From the NCBI GenBank assembly GCA_002316835.1, contig DCEG01000037.1:30233-60868 (forward strand): a stretch of DNA of 30,636 bases, written 5' to 3'. Within the stretch, counting starts at the first letter, position 1, and every line of letters starts with the position of its first letter. The position numbers and the translations under genes were made by a program. Positions 15,731-24,850 of this stretch are shown piece by piece. This stretch comes from Bacteroidales bacterium UBA1035 (GTDB taxonomy: Bacteria > Bacteroidota > Bacteroidia > Bacteroidales > Dysgonomonadaceae). Under the pieces are notes generated by a model. The model did not search any database. It worked only from the letters and a program-made list of their open reading frames with translations, and was not told the origin of the DNA.

Positions 15731-16835
15731 GCAAGCTGTCACTCTTTTTTTAGAACTGCTTCGTTCTGCCATTTGGAACAAATCTGCCGATGAGAGTTTG
15801 TTCCAAAATATAGACTCTGCTGTTTGGAGAGATATAATCAATTTCGGAGAATCGCAAAAAGTTAATGCTTTGTTATACGATGGTGTAATGACTTTGTCTG
15901 CCTCATTACGTCCCGAAAGAAAAATTTTGTATAAACTTTTTCTGCAATCTGAAGCCATTGAACAATCGAATGAAGTTTTAATTAAAGAGTTGAAAAATCT
16001 TTCATCGGAATATGAGAAGATTAATGTGCCTTTCGTTCTGTTGAAAGGGCAAGGGAATGCTGTATTTTACTCCAACCCTAAACATCGTACTCCGGGAGAT
16101 ATTGATGTTTATTTTTATCAAAAAGGTGATTACGTGAAGGCCAATGAATGGGCGCGTAAACAAGGTTATAAAATGGATCCGGAAAATATTCATCACCAAT
16201 CGTTTGAATTCAATAAAATACATGTTGAAAATCACAAGGATATTTGTTATTTCGGGATCAAGAACTACGATAATCTCTTAAAAAAAGAGGTGGGTCAGAT
16301 GATTCAAGATCAGCGTTTTGTTGACCTTGATATTGATGGTTTAAGTGTTAAAATATTACCTTTTGAGTTCAACGCTTTTTTTATTTTCTATCATTTGTTT
16401 CATCATTTTATTCATTTAGGTATAGGGCTTCGTCAATTTTACGATTGGTTACTTTTTATGGACAAGAATTCTGATCGGATCGATCAAGAAGAATTTATCC
16501 GTCTTACTGAATCGTTTGATTTACTGAAGGCAATGAGAATATTTGCATCGGTTGGCGTGAAATATTTAGGTGTAAAACCATCTGTCTTTCCTTTTGAAGT
16601 TGATGTTAATGGAGAGTATGTAGATTTGGTTATGAAAGATGTTTTAAGCGGTGGTAATTTTGGATACGATGTTTTCAAGAAAAAGGCGTTTCAAAACGAG
16701 TTGCATAGGAAATGGTACTCTTTTAAATTTTCTACCAGGAGAATACGCAAAATTTCGGCAATGGCACCGCAACATATAAATACTCTCCCAATCAATAAAA
16801 TAGTTACAAATATAAGAATTCTTCTAAAGAACTAA
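15723..16835 (+). CDS. NTP_transf_5-family nucleotidyltransferase
   Basis: FVLLKGQG (Lys108) and HRTPGDIDVYF (Asp126 and Asp128) form the nucleotidyltransferase core of the PF14907 type; the Asp pair should bind the metal. The product has 370 residues from the ATG at 15723, which is preferred over an upstream in-frame TTG at 15693 because that would overlap the PqqD gene by 38 bases. Members of this family sit in lasso-peptide clusters; the homologue PadeN is linked to extending phosphorylation on a peptide already phosphorylated by the HprK-like kinase. That precedent fits the pair seen here. The stop is followed immediately by the exporter's ATG. Confidence 0.85.
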   Translation: MNEQAVTLFLELLRSAIWNKSADESLFQNIDSAVWRDIINFGESQKVNALLYDGVMTLSASLRPERKILYKLFLQSEAIEQSNEVLIKELKNLSSEYEKINVPFVLLKGQGNAVFYSNPKHRTPGDIDVYFYQKGDYVKANEWARKQGYKMDPENIHHQSFEFNKIHVENHKDICYFGIKNYDNLLKKEVGQMIQDQRFVDLDIDGLSVKILPFEFNAFFIFYHLFHHFIHLGIGLRQFYDWLLFMDKNSDRIDQEEFIRLTESFDLLKAMRIFASVGVKYLGVKPSVFPFEVDVNGEYVDLVMKDVLSGGNFGYDVFKKKAFQNELHRKWYSFKFSTRRIRKISAMAPQHINTLPINKIVTNIRILLKN

Positions 16836-18455
16836 ATGTTGCAATTCCTGAAATTCCTGATAGATATTTCCAAGAGCCATCGTAAAGCATTAATGATAAT
16901 TACGCTGATCGGTATATTAAGCGTTGCCGTATCGCTTAGCTTCGTGTGGGCTTTGAAAATAGTTATCGACGTAGCATCTGGTGATGCAGAAGGTTCATTG
17001 TTTCATTTTTCTCTTATTCTTGTTCTGCTCACATTATTCAGAGTATTGCTGAACGTAGTTGATGTTCGGTATGCGAATATGACGGAAGTAAAAGTTGGGA
17101 ATTCGATCCGTCAAAAGGTTTTTGCTAACCTACTTTATACAAAGTGGATAGACGCCAGTACATTGCACAGTGGTGATGTATTAACCCGAATCATCAAAGA
17201 CACAGATGATATAATAAAGACGATGATTTCCACTTTCCCGATGTTAATTACAGCTTCTCTTCAACTTGGCGGCGCTTTCATAATTTTACTTGTAATGGAT
17301 CCTTTTTTAGCACTTATTCTGGGTATTGGTATGCCGGTTCTATTGCTTTTTAGTAAATCTTACTACGTAAAGATGAGGGATTACACAAGACAGATAAAAG
17401 AAAGTGAAAGCTCCATTACTTCTATGATGGAAGAGAATTTGCTGAATCAGTTAGTAGTGAGAACGTACGAGAGGCAGGAGAATGAGTTGGATAGATTAGG
17501 GAATTTGCAGCGGGAGTTACAAGGGAAAGTACAGAAAAAGACGGTAGTTTCAGCATGGGCACGATTTGTGTCGGGAATGGCTTTCAGTGGCGGATATATT
17601 ACTGCTTTCATATGGGGAGCCTGGGGAATTGCCAATAAAAGCATCACTTTCGGAACTGTTACTGCCTATCTGCAATTAGTTAACCAAATACAACGGCCGT
17701 TGTATGATCTGATGCGTTTGTTCCCTACTGTAATATCAGCTCAGGCAGCCAGTGAACGATTAGTATTTCTCAAAAAACTTGAAAATGAAGAAATTGGTGA
17801 AAAACAGTTTTTAGAAGGTCGCGTTTCATTGCGTGTTGATAATATTACTTACTCGTATGCTGATGATAACAACTTGGTCATTTCCGACTTTTCACTGATC
17901 GCAGAACCAGGTGAAATGATAGCTGTGATGGGCGAGACAGGTGCAGGAAAAACAACGCTCATTAGGCTTATACTTGCGCTGATTGAACCTCAAAAAGGAT
18001 TGATAGAAATAATGAATGAAGAAAGGACAGTAAAAGTATCTCCGTCTACCCGTTCAAATTTTGTGTATGTGCCGCAAGGGAACACATTGTTTAGCGGTAC
18101 GATCAGAAGTAACCTGTTAATCGGAAATTCTGATGCTAATGACAATGCGATGAGGGAAGTACTTGAAATTGCTTCTGCGAACTTTGTCTTAGATTTGCCC
18201 GAAGGACTTGATACTGTGCTTGGAGTTGGAGGAATGGGGGTTTCTGAAGGCCAAGCACAACGGATTGCTATTGCTCGATCGTTGTTACGTCCGGGGAAAA
18301 TACTGTTACTGGATGAAGCCACATCGGCTCTGGATATAGAAACCGAAAAAACTTTTTTGACAAACCTGAAAAAACAAATGGGCGAAAGAACAGTCCTGTT
18401 CATTACCCATCATGCCGAAGTTGCAAACTATTGCGACAGGATTTATAAAATATGA
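16836..18455 (+). CDS. ABC exporter, fused membrane and ATPase domains
   Basis: Type IV half-size ABC transporter that would dimerise in the inner membrane. Transmembrane helices occupy about residues 18-300. The ATPase domain has Walker A GETGAGKTT (366-374), Q-loop Gln414 in YVPQGNTLFSG, signature VSEGQ (469-473, a variant of LSGGQ), Walker B ILLLDE with catalytic Glu494, and H-loop His525. All catalytic residues are present. The 539-residue length is slightly short, and no N-terminal C39 peptidase domain is fused, so leader removal would need a separate protease such as the S26-like protein upstream. It starts directly on the previous stop codon. The substrate is probably the cluster's product. 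Confidence 0.9.
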   Translation: MLQFLKFLIDISKSHRKALMIITLIGILSVAVSLSFVWALKIVIDVASGDAEGSLFHFSLILVLLTLFRVLLNVVDVRYANMTEVKVGNSIRQKVFANLLYTKWIDASTLHSGDVLTRIIKDTDDIIKTMISTFPMLITASLQLGGAFIILLVMDPFLALILGIGMPVLLLFSKSYYVKMRDYTRQIKESESSITSMMEENLLNQLVVRTYERQENELDRLGNLQRELQGKVQKKTVVSAWARFVSGMAFSGGYITAFIWGAWGIANKSITFGTVTAYLQLVNQIQRPLYDLMRLFPTVISAQAASERLVFLKKLENEEIGEKQFLEGRVSLRVDNITYSYADDNNLVISDFSLIAEPGEMIAVMGETGAGKTTLIRLILALIEPQKGLIEIMNEERTVKVSPSTRSNFVYVPQGNTLFSGTIRSNLLIGNSDANDNAMREVLEIASANFVLDLPEGLDTVLGVGGMGVSEGQAQRIAIARSLLRPGKILLLDEATSALDIETEKTFLTNLKKQMGERTVLFITHHAEVANYCDRIYKI

Positions 18456-18485
18456 ACTGTAGACCGGGGGCTGTGTGATAGGCAA

Positions 18486-18526
18486 TTTATAGCGTTTTGG
18501 TGTATTATCACGCCAAGCGTTATAAA
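18486..18526. terminator. Long imperfect hairpin between convergent genes
   Basis: TTTATAGCG pairs, with wobble, with GCGTTATAAA, and GTG with CAC across an internal mismatch, giving about 17 pairs around TATTAT. Neither strand has a T-run after it, so an intrinsic terminator is uncertain, but the place between two converging genes suits transcription end. Confidence 0.4.
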
Positions 18527-18535
18527 CTTCAGTTA

Positions 18536-19396
18536 CTACGACCCACTGCTTTCCAAATACTTTATTAACGCTTCGCTAAGTCCTTTTTCATATTTGAGTT
18601 TTTCGATGTCTAGTAGAAGTGCAGATAACTCAAATGACTGTGCAATTGCTTTTTTAGTTGTTTCGGACAAAGTTATCGTAGTTGTTCTGTTCCCAATAAA
18701 GCTAAGTGTAATGGGTTTTTCTTTAAACGTGTAAATAAATTTGGCTACACCATTATCGTCACTTCCCGAGAAGCGTACTATTTCATAAGTGGAATTAAGG
18801 GTACTAAACCGATAATTTAGTCCATCGGTAGTAACGGGCAATGATTCGGCAAACGAACCATCTTTTGTTGTTACTTTTATTTTGTTGTGTTGCAAAGACC
18901 CACCTGATAATACACTTTCAATATACATCTGTCCTTTTTCACTCACGGCCGCACGGAGTCCGTTCTGAGTAAAAGAAGTGTTTAATGGATGTATTTTCGG
19001 AACATAATCACCAAATTCCTGGTATTGTGGGTCTCTTACATAGGTAAAATTATTTAATAACTCGGTAAGAAGTTGATGATTAACTGTAAGCATGGAGTCG
19101 CAATACGTAATGTTTCGATGGTTTTCTGCCATCCGAACCCGTTGCATTAAATCGAAACCCTGATTTATCTCGTCAAACGATTGCGGAAAAAGCTCCTTAA
19201 TACTGTCGATTTTCAATTTCGCCAATGAATAATTGCCTTGATTCAAAGCAGACTCGGCTTCGGTAAGATATGTTCTGGCATTTCTGGATCTTCCCGAGCA
19301 AGAAATAGAAAAAACTAAAGTACAAAGAGCCAACCATAAAAAATAATTGTTGGTTAATTGCCTGAAAAATAATTTATTTGATACAGTTATTTTCAT
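18536..19396 (-). CDS. Lipoprotein of unknown function
   Basis: Not recognised beyond a Bacteroidales-type lipoprotein. A hydrophobic segment (about residues 18-32) ends SISC with Cys33 as the likely lipidation site, after a longer than usual N-region. Residues 40-75 look like a TPR-type helical pair (YLTEAESALNQGNYSLAKLK). The middle is beta-rich (VTTKDGSFAESL, YEIVRFSGSDDNGVAKFIYT), and the C-terminus is helical and charged. It is a single gene, divergent from the CCA-adding enzyme and convergent with the exporter. No known enzyme motif was found. Confidence 0.7.
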   Translation of the reverse strand: MKITVSNKLFFRQLTNNYFLWLALCTLVFSISCSGRSRNARTYLTEAESALNQGNYSLAKLKIDSIKELFPQSFDEINQGFDLMQRVRMAENHRNITYCDSMLTVNHQLLTELLNNFTYVRDPQYQEFGDYVPKIHPLNTSFTQNGLRAAVSEKGQMYIESVLSGGSLQHNKIKVTTKDGSFAESLPVTTDGLNYRFSTLNSTYEIVRFSGSDDNGVAKFIYTFKEKPITLSFIGNRTTTITLSETTKKAIAQSFELSALLLDIEKLKYEKGLSEALIKYLESSGS

Positions 19397-19406
19397 AATT
19401 TCAATA

Positions 19407-19414
19407 CAAAATTA
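19407..19414 (-). promoter_or_regulatory. Candidate -7 box for the lipoprotein gene
   Basis: TAATTTTG on the minus strand fits TAnnTTTG and ends 11 bases before the ATG, leaving a very short leader. No clear -33 box. Confidence 0.4.
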
Positions 19415-19459
19415 AGAAATAAATTTCAACGTTAAAATGGTTTTCACGCTCATTTATTG

Positions 19460-19467
19460 TAATTTTG
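19460..19467 (+). promoter_or_regulatory. Candidate -7 box for the CCA-adding enzyme gene
   Basis: TAATTTTG fits TAnnTTTG and predicts a start near 19471, about 24 bases before the ATG at 19495. It overlaps the in-frame TTG at 19465, which argues against that codon as the start. Confidence 0.5.
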
Positions 19468-19494
19468 CAAATCATAACAGAATTTGATTGGGCA

Positions 19495-20931
19495 ATGGAT
19501 ATTTCTCGTGAGGAGATACAGGATTTTTTAAACAAAGACATTTTTAAACTTATTACGGAAGCAGCTGATCAATTACAACTAGAATGTTACGTGATTGGTG
19601 GTTACGTCCGCGATTTCTTTTTGTGCCGACCGTCAAAAGATATAGACATTGTTGCTGTTGGCAAAGGAATTGAATTGGCTGAAGCAGTTGCTGCAAGGTT
19701 AGGAAGGAGAACAAAATTGTCAGTTTTTAAGAACTTTGGCACAGCACAAATAAAATACAAGAATTTTGAACTTGAGTTTGTAGGTGCCCGAAAAGAATCG
19801 TACACCCGCGATTCGCGAAAACCTATTGTTGAAGATGGTACTTTGGAAGACGACCAGAAGCGCCGCGATTTCACAATAAACGCTATGGCATTCTGCCTGA
19901 ATAAGAACCGGTTTGGGGAATTACTCGATCCATTTAACGGCTTGCAGGATATAGAAGACCTGATTATCCGTACTCCTCTCGATCCTGACATCACTTTCAG
20001 CGATGATCCCTTGCGCATGATGCGAGGAGTGAGGTTTGCTTCGCAACTGGGATTCGATATCTATCCCGAAACGTTTGACGCTATTTCCCGAAACAAGGAG
20101 CGTATAAAAATCATTTCAAAAGAGCGGATAGCAGATGAGCTGAATAAAATTGTTCTTTCTCCAAAACCGTCTGTTGGATTTATTTTACTGGAGAAAACAG
20201 GACTTTTAGAATTGATTTTCCCCGAATTAATCGCGCTAAAAGGCGCTGAAACCAAAGAAGGGGTAGGGCACAAAGATAACTTTTACCACACACTTGCTGT
20301 TCTCGATAATATCTCGCAGAGAACTACAAACCTGTGGCTTCGCTGGTCAGCCTTGTTACACGATATTGCAAAACCTGTTACCAAGCGCTGGGACCCGAAA
20401 CTAGGATGGACCTTTCATAATCACAACTACATTGGCGAGAAAATGGTGCCCAAAATCTTCGACCGCATGAAAATGCCGTTGAACGAAAAAATGAAATATA
20501 CACAAAAAATGGTGGCAATGCACATGCGCCCGATGCAGCTGGTAGAAGAAGAGGTTACAGATTCAGCTGTTCGTCGCTTATTGTTTGACGCCGGCGACGA
20601 TATTGATGATTTGATGACGCTTTGCGAGGCTGATATTACATCTAAAAATCCCGAAAAGGTTCGTCGTTACTTACAAAATTTCAAAATTGTTCGCCGAAAG
20701 CTGACAGAGATTGAAGAAAAAGATCGCGTTCGAAATTTTCAACCACCCATCGATGGCAAAGAAATTATGGAAATCTTTGGTTTGGGGCAAGGTAGGGAAG
20801 TTGGCGAATTAAAATCACTCATAAAAGAAGCCATTCTTGAAGGTGAGATTCCCAATGAACGGGAAGCTGCCTATGACTATTTGATTGATAAAGCAAAAGA
20901 AATAGGGTTGAAGCCGGTACAAAACAACTAA
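19495..20931 (+). CDS. cca: tRNA nucleotidyltransferase (CCA-adding/poly(A) polymerase family) with HD domain
   Basis: Adds or repairs the 3' CCA of tRNAs; class II nucleotidyltransferase fold. GGYVRD is at residues 35-40 and the metal-binding DID at 49-51; RRDFTINAMAF and DPLRMMRGVRFA are the nucleotide-selecting blocks. A C-terminal HD phosphohydrolase domain contains LLHDIAKP (His289/Asp290), with further His in HNHNYIGE. The 478-residue length is counted from the ATG at 19495; an in-frame TTG at 19465 is rejected because it lies in the likely promoter. Sequence alone does not fully separate CCA-adding enzymes from poly(A) polymerases, so the symbol is the usual Bacteroidota annotation. 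The SGNH gene follows after three bases. Confidence 0.88.
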   Translation: MDISREEIQDFLNKDIFKLITEAADQLQLECYVIGGYVRDFFLCRPSKDIDIVAVGKGIELAEAVAARLGRRTKLSVFKNFGTAQIKYKNFELEFVGARKESYTRDSRKPIVEDGTLEDDQKRRDFTINAMAFCLNKNRFGELLDPFNGLQDIEDLIIRTPLDPDITFSDDPLRMMRGVRFASQLGFDIYPETFDAISRNKERIKIISKERIADELNKIVLSPKPSVGFILLEKTGLLELIFPELIALKGAETKEGVGHKDNFYHTLAVLDNISQRTTNLWLRWSALLHDIAKPVTKRWDPKLGWTFHNHNYIGEKMVPKIFDRMKMPLNEKMKYTQKMVAMHMRPMQLVEEEVTDSAVRRLLFDAGDDIDDLMTLCEADITSKNPEKVRRYLQNFKIVRRKLTEIEEKDRVRNFQPPIDGKEIMEIFGLGQGREVGELKSLIKEAILEGEIPNEREAAYDYLIDKAKEIGLKPVQNN

Positions 20932-20934
20932 AAC

Positions 20935-22659
20935 ATGAAAAATATTGTTTTTATTATCAGTATTTTATTTGCTTTTTCTTTATCTGCACAAACCAAATGG
21001 ATTGATCCGTTACAAGAAAAAGTGAATGTAATCCAAAATCAGGGTTGGACGAATGAAATTGGAAAAACATATCAACGTTTACCGGCCCGAGCAGAAAAAA
21101 GTGTTAGAAAACCGGTTTGGGCATTATCGGAAAACTCTGCTGGATTGGCTGTCCATTTTTACACGAATGCCGAAAAAATTGAAATCCGATACGGCGTAAC
21201 AGGTAGTCACGCTATGGCCCATATGCCTGTTACCGGAAAATCGGGAATTGATCTGTACGCTATCGACTCTGATGGAAAATGGAGAGTAGCAACCGATAAA
21301 TTTAATTTTGGGGATACTGTTACATACACATTCAATAACTTGACGCAGAGCCAATACCATAAACACGGTTTCGAATATCGCCTTTTCTTTCCACTATACA
21401 ATTCGGTGAAATGGATGGAAATCGGCGTACCCGATTCTTCTGAATTCAAGTTTATTCCCGTACTGAAAGAAAAGCCAATAGTGGTTTACGGGACATCCAT
21501 CGCACAAGGAGGTTGCGCTTCGCGCCCGGGGATGGCGTGGACGAATATTTTATCGAGAAAACTTGATTATCCGGTCATTAATCTCGCCTTTTCAGGAAAC
21601 GGACCCTTGGAAAAGGAACTTGTAGATTTGATCGATGAAATTGACGCATCACTTTATATTTTCGATTGTCTTCCCAATATGGGTAGTTTGTCATCGGAAG
21701 AAGTAATCAAAAGAACTATTTACGGAGTAAAAAAGTTAAGAGAAAACCGAGATGCGCCCATTCTCATCGTCGATCATATAGGATACAGAAACGATGAAAC
21801 CAATATTTCGACAAAAGAATCGGCAGATCGTATGAATATTGCATCGCGGCAAGCGTTTGATTCGCTTGTTCAGTCAGGCGTGAAGAATATTTATCACCTG
21901 CACAAAGACTCCATTAACTTTCCCGATGACGGCTGTGTAGACAATATTCATCCCAACGACCTGGGAATGCAGGTTTATGCTGACGCATACGAAAGGATAA
22001 TTCGTGAAATATTGAATATGCCTGTTGGGCGAATCAGTACAACAAAGCCTGTAACTCAGCGTCGTGAGCCGTATATTTACGAATGGAAAGAACGTCACAG
22101 AAACATATTGCAAAGCATTCAGTCTCAATATCCAAAGAAAGTAATCATCGGAAATTCCATCACGCACTACTGGGGTGGGGAACCCGGACGGGAAAATGGG
22201 AGTCAAAGCTGGAGGAAACATGTGCAACCAGCCGGGTATCTTAATTTAGGATACGGATGGGACAGAGTGGAAAATGTTCTTTGGCGTGTTTATCACGGCG
22301 AACTTGATGGATATCAGGCAGAAGAAGTTGTATTGATGATTGGCACTAACAATTTAGGATTAAATCCAGACAATGAGATTATTGAAGGATTAGAGTTTCT
22401 GATAAAGCAAATTAAGATCCGTCAACCTAAGGCTAAAATAAAAGTTATTGGTCTGCTTCCCAGGCGTGATAACGAAAATAATGTAAGAATCATCAATCAA
22501 CAGATTTCAGAAATGGTTTTACAGAACAATTTTACCTATTTAGATGTTGGTAACAGGTTGTTAATGAAAAATGGAAAAATCGATGAGGGGTTGTTTTTGG
22601 ATGGGCTACATCCGAACGAAAAAGGTTACTCACTGATCGTTAATGATATAGTAGAATAA
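20935..22659 (+). CDS. Secreted protein with two SGNH/GDSL esterase domains
   Basis: Probable periplasmic or secreted esterase, perhaps removing acyl groups from glycans. A signal peptide covers residues 1-18 (FSLSA/QTK). An N-terminal jelly-roll region ends in the GxDLY signature (GIDLY, 104-108). The first SGNH domain has GTSIAQGG with Ser188 and DNIHPND with Asp336/His339. The second has IIGNSITHYWGG with Ser408, GTNNLG, and DGLHPNE with Asp556/His559. Both catalytic sets look complete, so the enzyme may carry two active sites. The 574-residue length is about twice a single-domain member. It lies three bases behind cca, an unrelated function; TerC follows after 38 bases. Confidence 0.88.
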   Translation: MKNIVFIISILFAFSLSAQTKWIDPLQEKVNVIQNQGWTNEIGKTYQRLPARAEKSVRKPVWALSENSAGLAVHFYTNAEKIEIRYGVTGSHAMAHMPVTGKSGIDLYAIDSDGKWRVATDKFNFGDTVTYTFNNLTQSQYHKHGFEYRLFFPLYNSVKWMEIGVPDSSEFKFIPVLKEKPIVVYGTSIAQGGCASRPGMAWTNILSRKLDYPVINLAFSGNGPLEKELVDLIDEIDASLYIFDCLPNMGSLSSEEVIKRTIYGVKKLRENRDAPILIVDHIGYRNDETNISTKESADRMNIASRQAFDSLVQSGVKNIYHLHKDSINFPDDGCVDNIHPNDLGMQVYADAYERIIREILNMPVGRISTTKPVTQRREPYIYEWKERHRNILQSIQSQYPKKVIIGNSITHYWGGEPGRENGSQSWRKHVQPAGYLNLGYGWDRVENVLWRVYHGELDGYQAEEVVLMIGTNNLGLNPDNEIIEGLEFLIKQIKIRQPKAKIKVIGLLPRRDNENNVRIINQQISEMVLQNNFTYLDVGNRLLMKNGKIDEGLFLDGLHPNEKGYSLIVNDIVE

Positions 22660-22697
22660 GTTTTTATACATTTAAAAATTCAACAGTAAAAAGCAAT

Positions 22698-23741
22698 ATG
22701 GAAGTTAGTTCATCTTTTTGGATAGGTTTTATCATCCTCGTAATGATTTTGTTATCCCTCGATATGTTTGTTTTTAACAAGAAAGGAACGGTTATCAATG
22801 TTAAAAAGGCCATGTGGCTCAGCTTATTTTGGATTTCGTTAGCCTTAATTTTCAACCTTGGAGTTTATTTTGTGTTCGGTAAAGAAAGAGCTCTTGAATT
22901 TTTTACCGCTTATCTTATCGAAGAATCGCTGAGTATTGATAATTTATTTGTTTTTATTATCATTTTTACCACCTTTCAAATCAAACCGGAACATCAGCAC
23001 AGTGTTTTGTTTTGGGGGATTTTAGGTGCAATAGTTTTTCGTGCGATTTTTATTTTTGCAGGTGTGGCATTGATTGAGCGCTTCGCCTGGATCATGTATA
23101 TTTTTGGTGCGTTTCTTTTGTTTACCGGTATAAAAATGGTAATAGACGAATTTAAAGTGATTGATCATGAGAAGGAAAAAGAAAAACAAGATCCAAACAA
23201 CAACTGGTTGGTAAAGACTTTTAAAAAGTTTATGCCCGTAACCGATGATATGTCTGAACCTACATTCTTTAAGAAGATTAACAAAAAATTGTATGCAACG
23301 CCTTTCCTTTTGGCTTTACTGGTGATTGAATTTACAGATCTTATTTTTGCTATCGATTCCATTCCCGCAGTACTCTCGGTTTCAACCAACACGTTTATTG
23401 TTTATACATCCAATATTTTTGCTATTTTAGGGCTTCGTTCCCTCTACTTTGCGTTGCGGGGGATTATGGATTTATTCTATTATTTGAAGTACGCTCTGAG
23501 TGGAATCTTGATTTTTATTGGTTTTAAAATGATTCTTAATCATTATGCGCATACTATGGCGTGGGATCTTCAGATTTCCAATGTTACATCACTGCTTGTT
23601 ATTGCATCTTTTTTGATAATTTCAATTGTTACATCGATTATGAGAAGCCGTTCTATAAAACATGTTGTGAAAAGACAGCCGATAACTGTTCAGGAAGTTA
23701 TTGATAAAGTCGATCGCGAAAACGAGATTTTGGAAAATTAA
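22698..23741 (+). CDS. TerC/Alx-family integral membrane protein
   Basis: Multi-pass inner-membrane protein of 347 residues, about eight or nine transmembrane helices. The family's acidic motifs are present: EESLSIDNLFVF in the third helix and EFTDLIFAIDSIPAV in the second half, thought to form the ion path. A charged cytoplasmic loop (KEKEKQDPNNN) lies in the middle and a charged tail at the end. Alx and other TerC proteins have been linked to manganese export and alkaline pH or metallation of secreted enzymes; the TerC name comes from tellurite resistance, and no other ter gene is here. The precise ion is inferred. Confidence 0.88.
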   Translation: MEVSSSFWIGFIILVMILLSLDMFVFNKKGTVINVKKAMWLSLFWISLALIFNLGVYFVFGKERALEFFTAYLIEESLSIDNLFVFIIIFTTFQIKPEHQHSVLFWGILGAIVFRAIFIFAGVALIERFAWIMYIFGAFLLFTGIKMVIDEFKVIDHEKEKEKQDPNNNWLVKTFKKFMPVTDDMSEPTFFKKINKKLYATPFLLALLVIEFTDLIFAIDSIPAVLSVSTNTFIVYTSNIFAILGLRSLYFALRGIMDLFYYLKYALSGILIFIGFKMILNHYAHTMAWDLQISNVTSLLVIASFLIISIVTSIMRSRSIKHVVKRQPITVQEVIDKVDRENEILEN

Positions 23742-23794
23742 TCTTTCTTGTTGATAATTACCGAAGTTAATTTCCGATTTTCACAATATTTTTG

Positions 23795-23802
23795 TTACTT
23801 TG
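23795..23802 (+). promoter_or_regulatory. Candidate -7 box for ftsX operon
   Basis: TTACTTTG followed by C is a near match to TAnnTTTG and a form often seen upstream of Bacteroidota genes. It predicts a leader of about 58 bases to the ATG at 23866. Confidence 0.4.
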
Positions 23803-23865
23803 CACCCAATTTGGAAAAATGGTCTTATTGAAAGCTATCGGGTTTTTCTTGGTGTAATCCTTTTT

Positions 23866-24744
23866 ATGTCGAAAAAGAAAAAGATATCCACTGCACGATT
23901 TTTAAATGCAAAAATCACATCCACCATAAGCATAACGTTAGTATTGGTTTTGCTTGGGCTGACTATACTTATTTTGTTTATGGGCAATGGGTTATCTAGT
24001 TTCGTGAAAGAAAATATGAGTTTCAGCGTGATGCTTGACAACGATATTACTGACACTCAGATTCAACGGTTGAGGAAAAACTTAGATACCCAACCATTTG
24101 TTAAGTCATCCCGATTTATCAGTAAGGCTGAGGCAAAAGAGCAATTAATCAAAGATTTGGGTGAAGACCCTGAAGAATTACTTGGGTATAATCCTGCACA
24201 GGATGCGATAGAAATTTATCTTCATTCAGAATATGCCAATAACGACAGTATTGCTGTTATAAGTCAAACAATTAAGCAGCAAAGTAACGTTCGGGATTTG
24301 TTGTATCAGCAGGAAGCTATTGATCTTATCAATGATAATTTATCCAAAGTGACGATGATATTGCTGATTTTAGCAGCTGTTTTATTGTTCATTTCATTTA
24401 CGCTGATAAGGAATACAATTCGATTAAGTATTTATTCTAAACGATTTATCATCAACACAATGAAGCTTGTTGGTGCTAATGGGGGGTTTATCCGGAAGCC
24501 GTTTATCCAAAACAATATTCTTACCGGAATCATAGCCGGGATTTTAGCAAATGGAGTTATCTTTCTTATTCTACTGTATTTTAACAGAGAATATACAGAG
24601 ATGCAATCCATCATTAGTGTGACGGATTTACTCATTATTTTCGGTATCGTAGTCCTGCTTGGGATTCTTATTTCAACAGTTGCAACTTACTTTGCAGTAA
24701 ATCGCTACTTGAAAATGAGAACCGAAAATTTGTATTACGTATAA
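23866..24744 (+). CDS. ftsX: Cell division protein FtsX
   Basis: Membrane subunit of the FtsEX complex, which activates peptidoglycan hydrolases at the septum. The start is the ATG at 23866 (MSKKKKIS, 292 residues); an in-frame TTG at 23800 overlaps the probable promoter. Topology is typical: a basic cytoplasmic N-terminus, TM1 at about residues 17-39, an extracellular domain of about 120 residues (SFSVMLDNDITDTQIQRL...AIEIYL), then three TM helices around the FtsX core (IRLSIYSKRFIINTMKLVGA). The ATPase ftsE is not in the window. DUF3098, uppP, truB and queA follow on the same strand. Confidence 0.92.
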   Translation: MSKKKKISTARFLNAKITSTISITLVLVLLGLTILILFMGNGLSSFVKENMSFSVMLDNDITDTQIQRLRKNLDTQPFVKSSRFISKAEAKEQLIKDLGEDPEELLGYNPAQDAIEIYLHSEYANNDSIAVISQTIKQQSNVRDLLYQQEAIDLINDNLSKVTMILLILAAVLLFISFTLIRNTIRLSIYSKRFIINTMKLVGANGGFIRKPFIQNNILTGIIAGILANGVIFLILLYFNREYTEMQSIISVTDLLIIFGIVVLLGILISTVATYFAVNRYLKMRTENLYYV

Positions 24745-24850
24745 ATTTATCAGATAATTAGGCATTAGACTAATCGGCAATAAGAGAGTACTAGGATCTA
24801 AAAGTCTAACGGCATAGCGATTTGACAGCTAACTTATAACTTAACATAAT

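Noticed and set aside
23800..23865. TTG start extending FtsX by 22 residues
   Set aside because: It overlaps the probable -7 box at 23795-23802, and MSKKKKIS at 23866 is a typical FtsX start.
24745..24850. Possible element in the 106-base gap between ftsX and the DUF3098 gene
   Set aside because: No convincing hairpin, promoter box or small frame was found.
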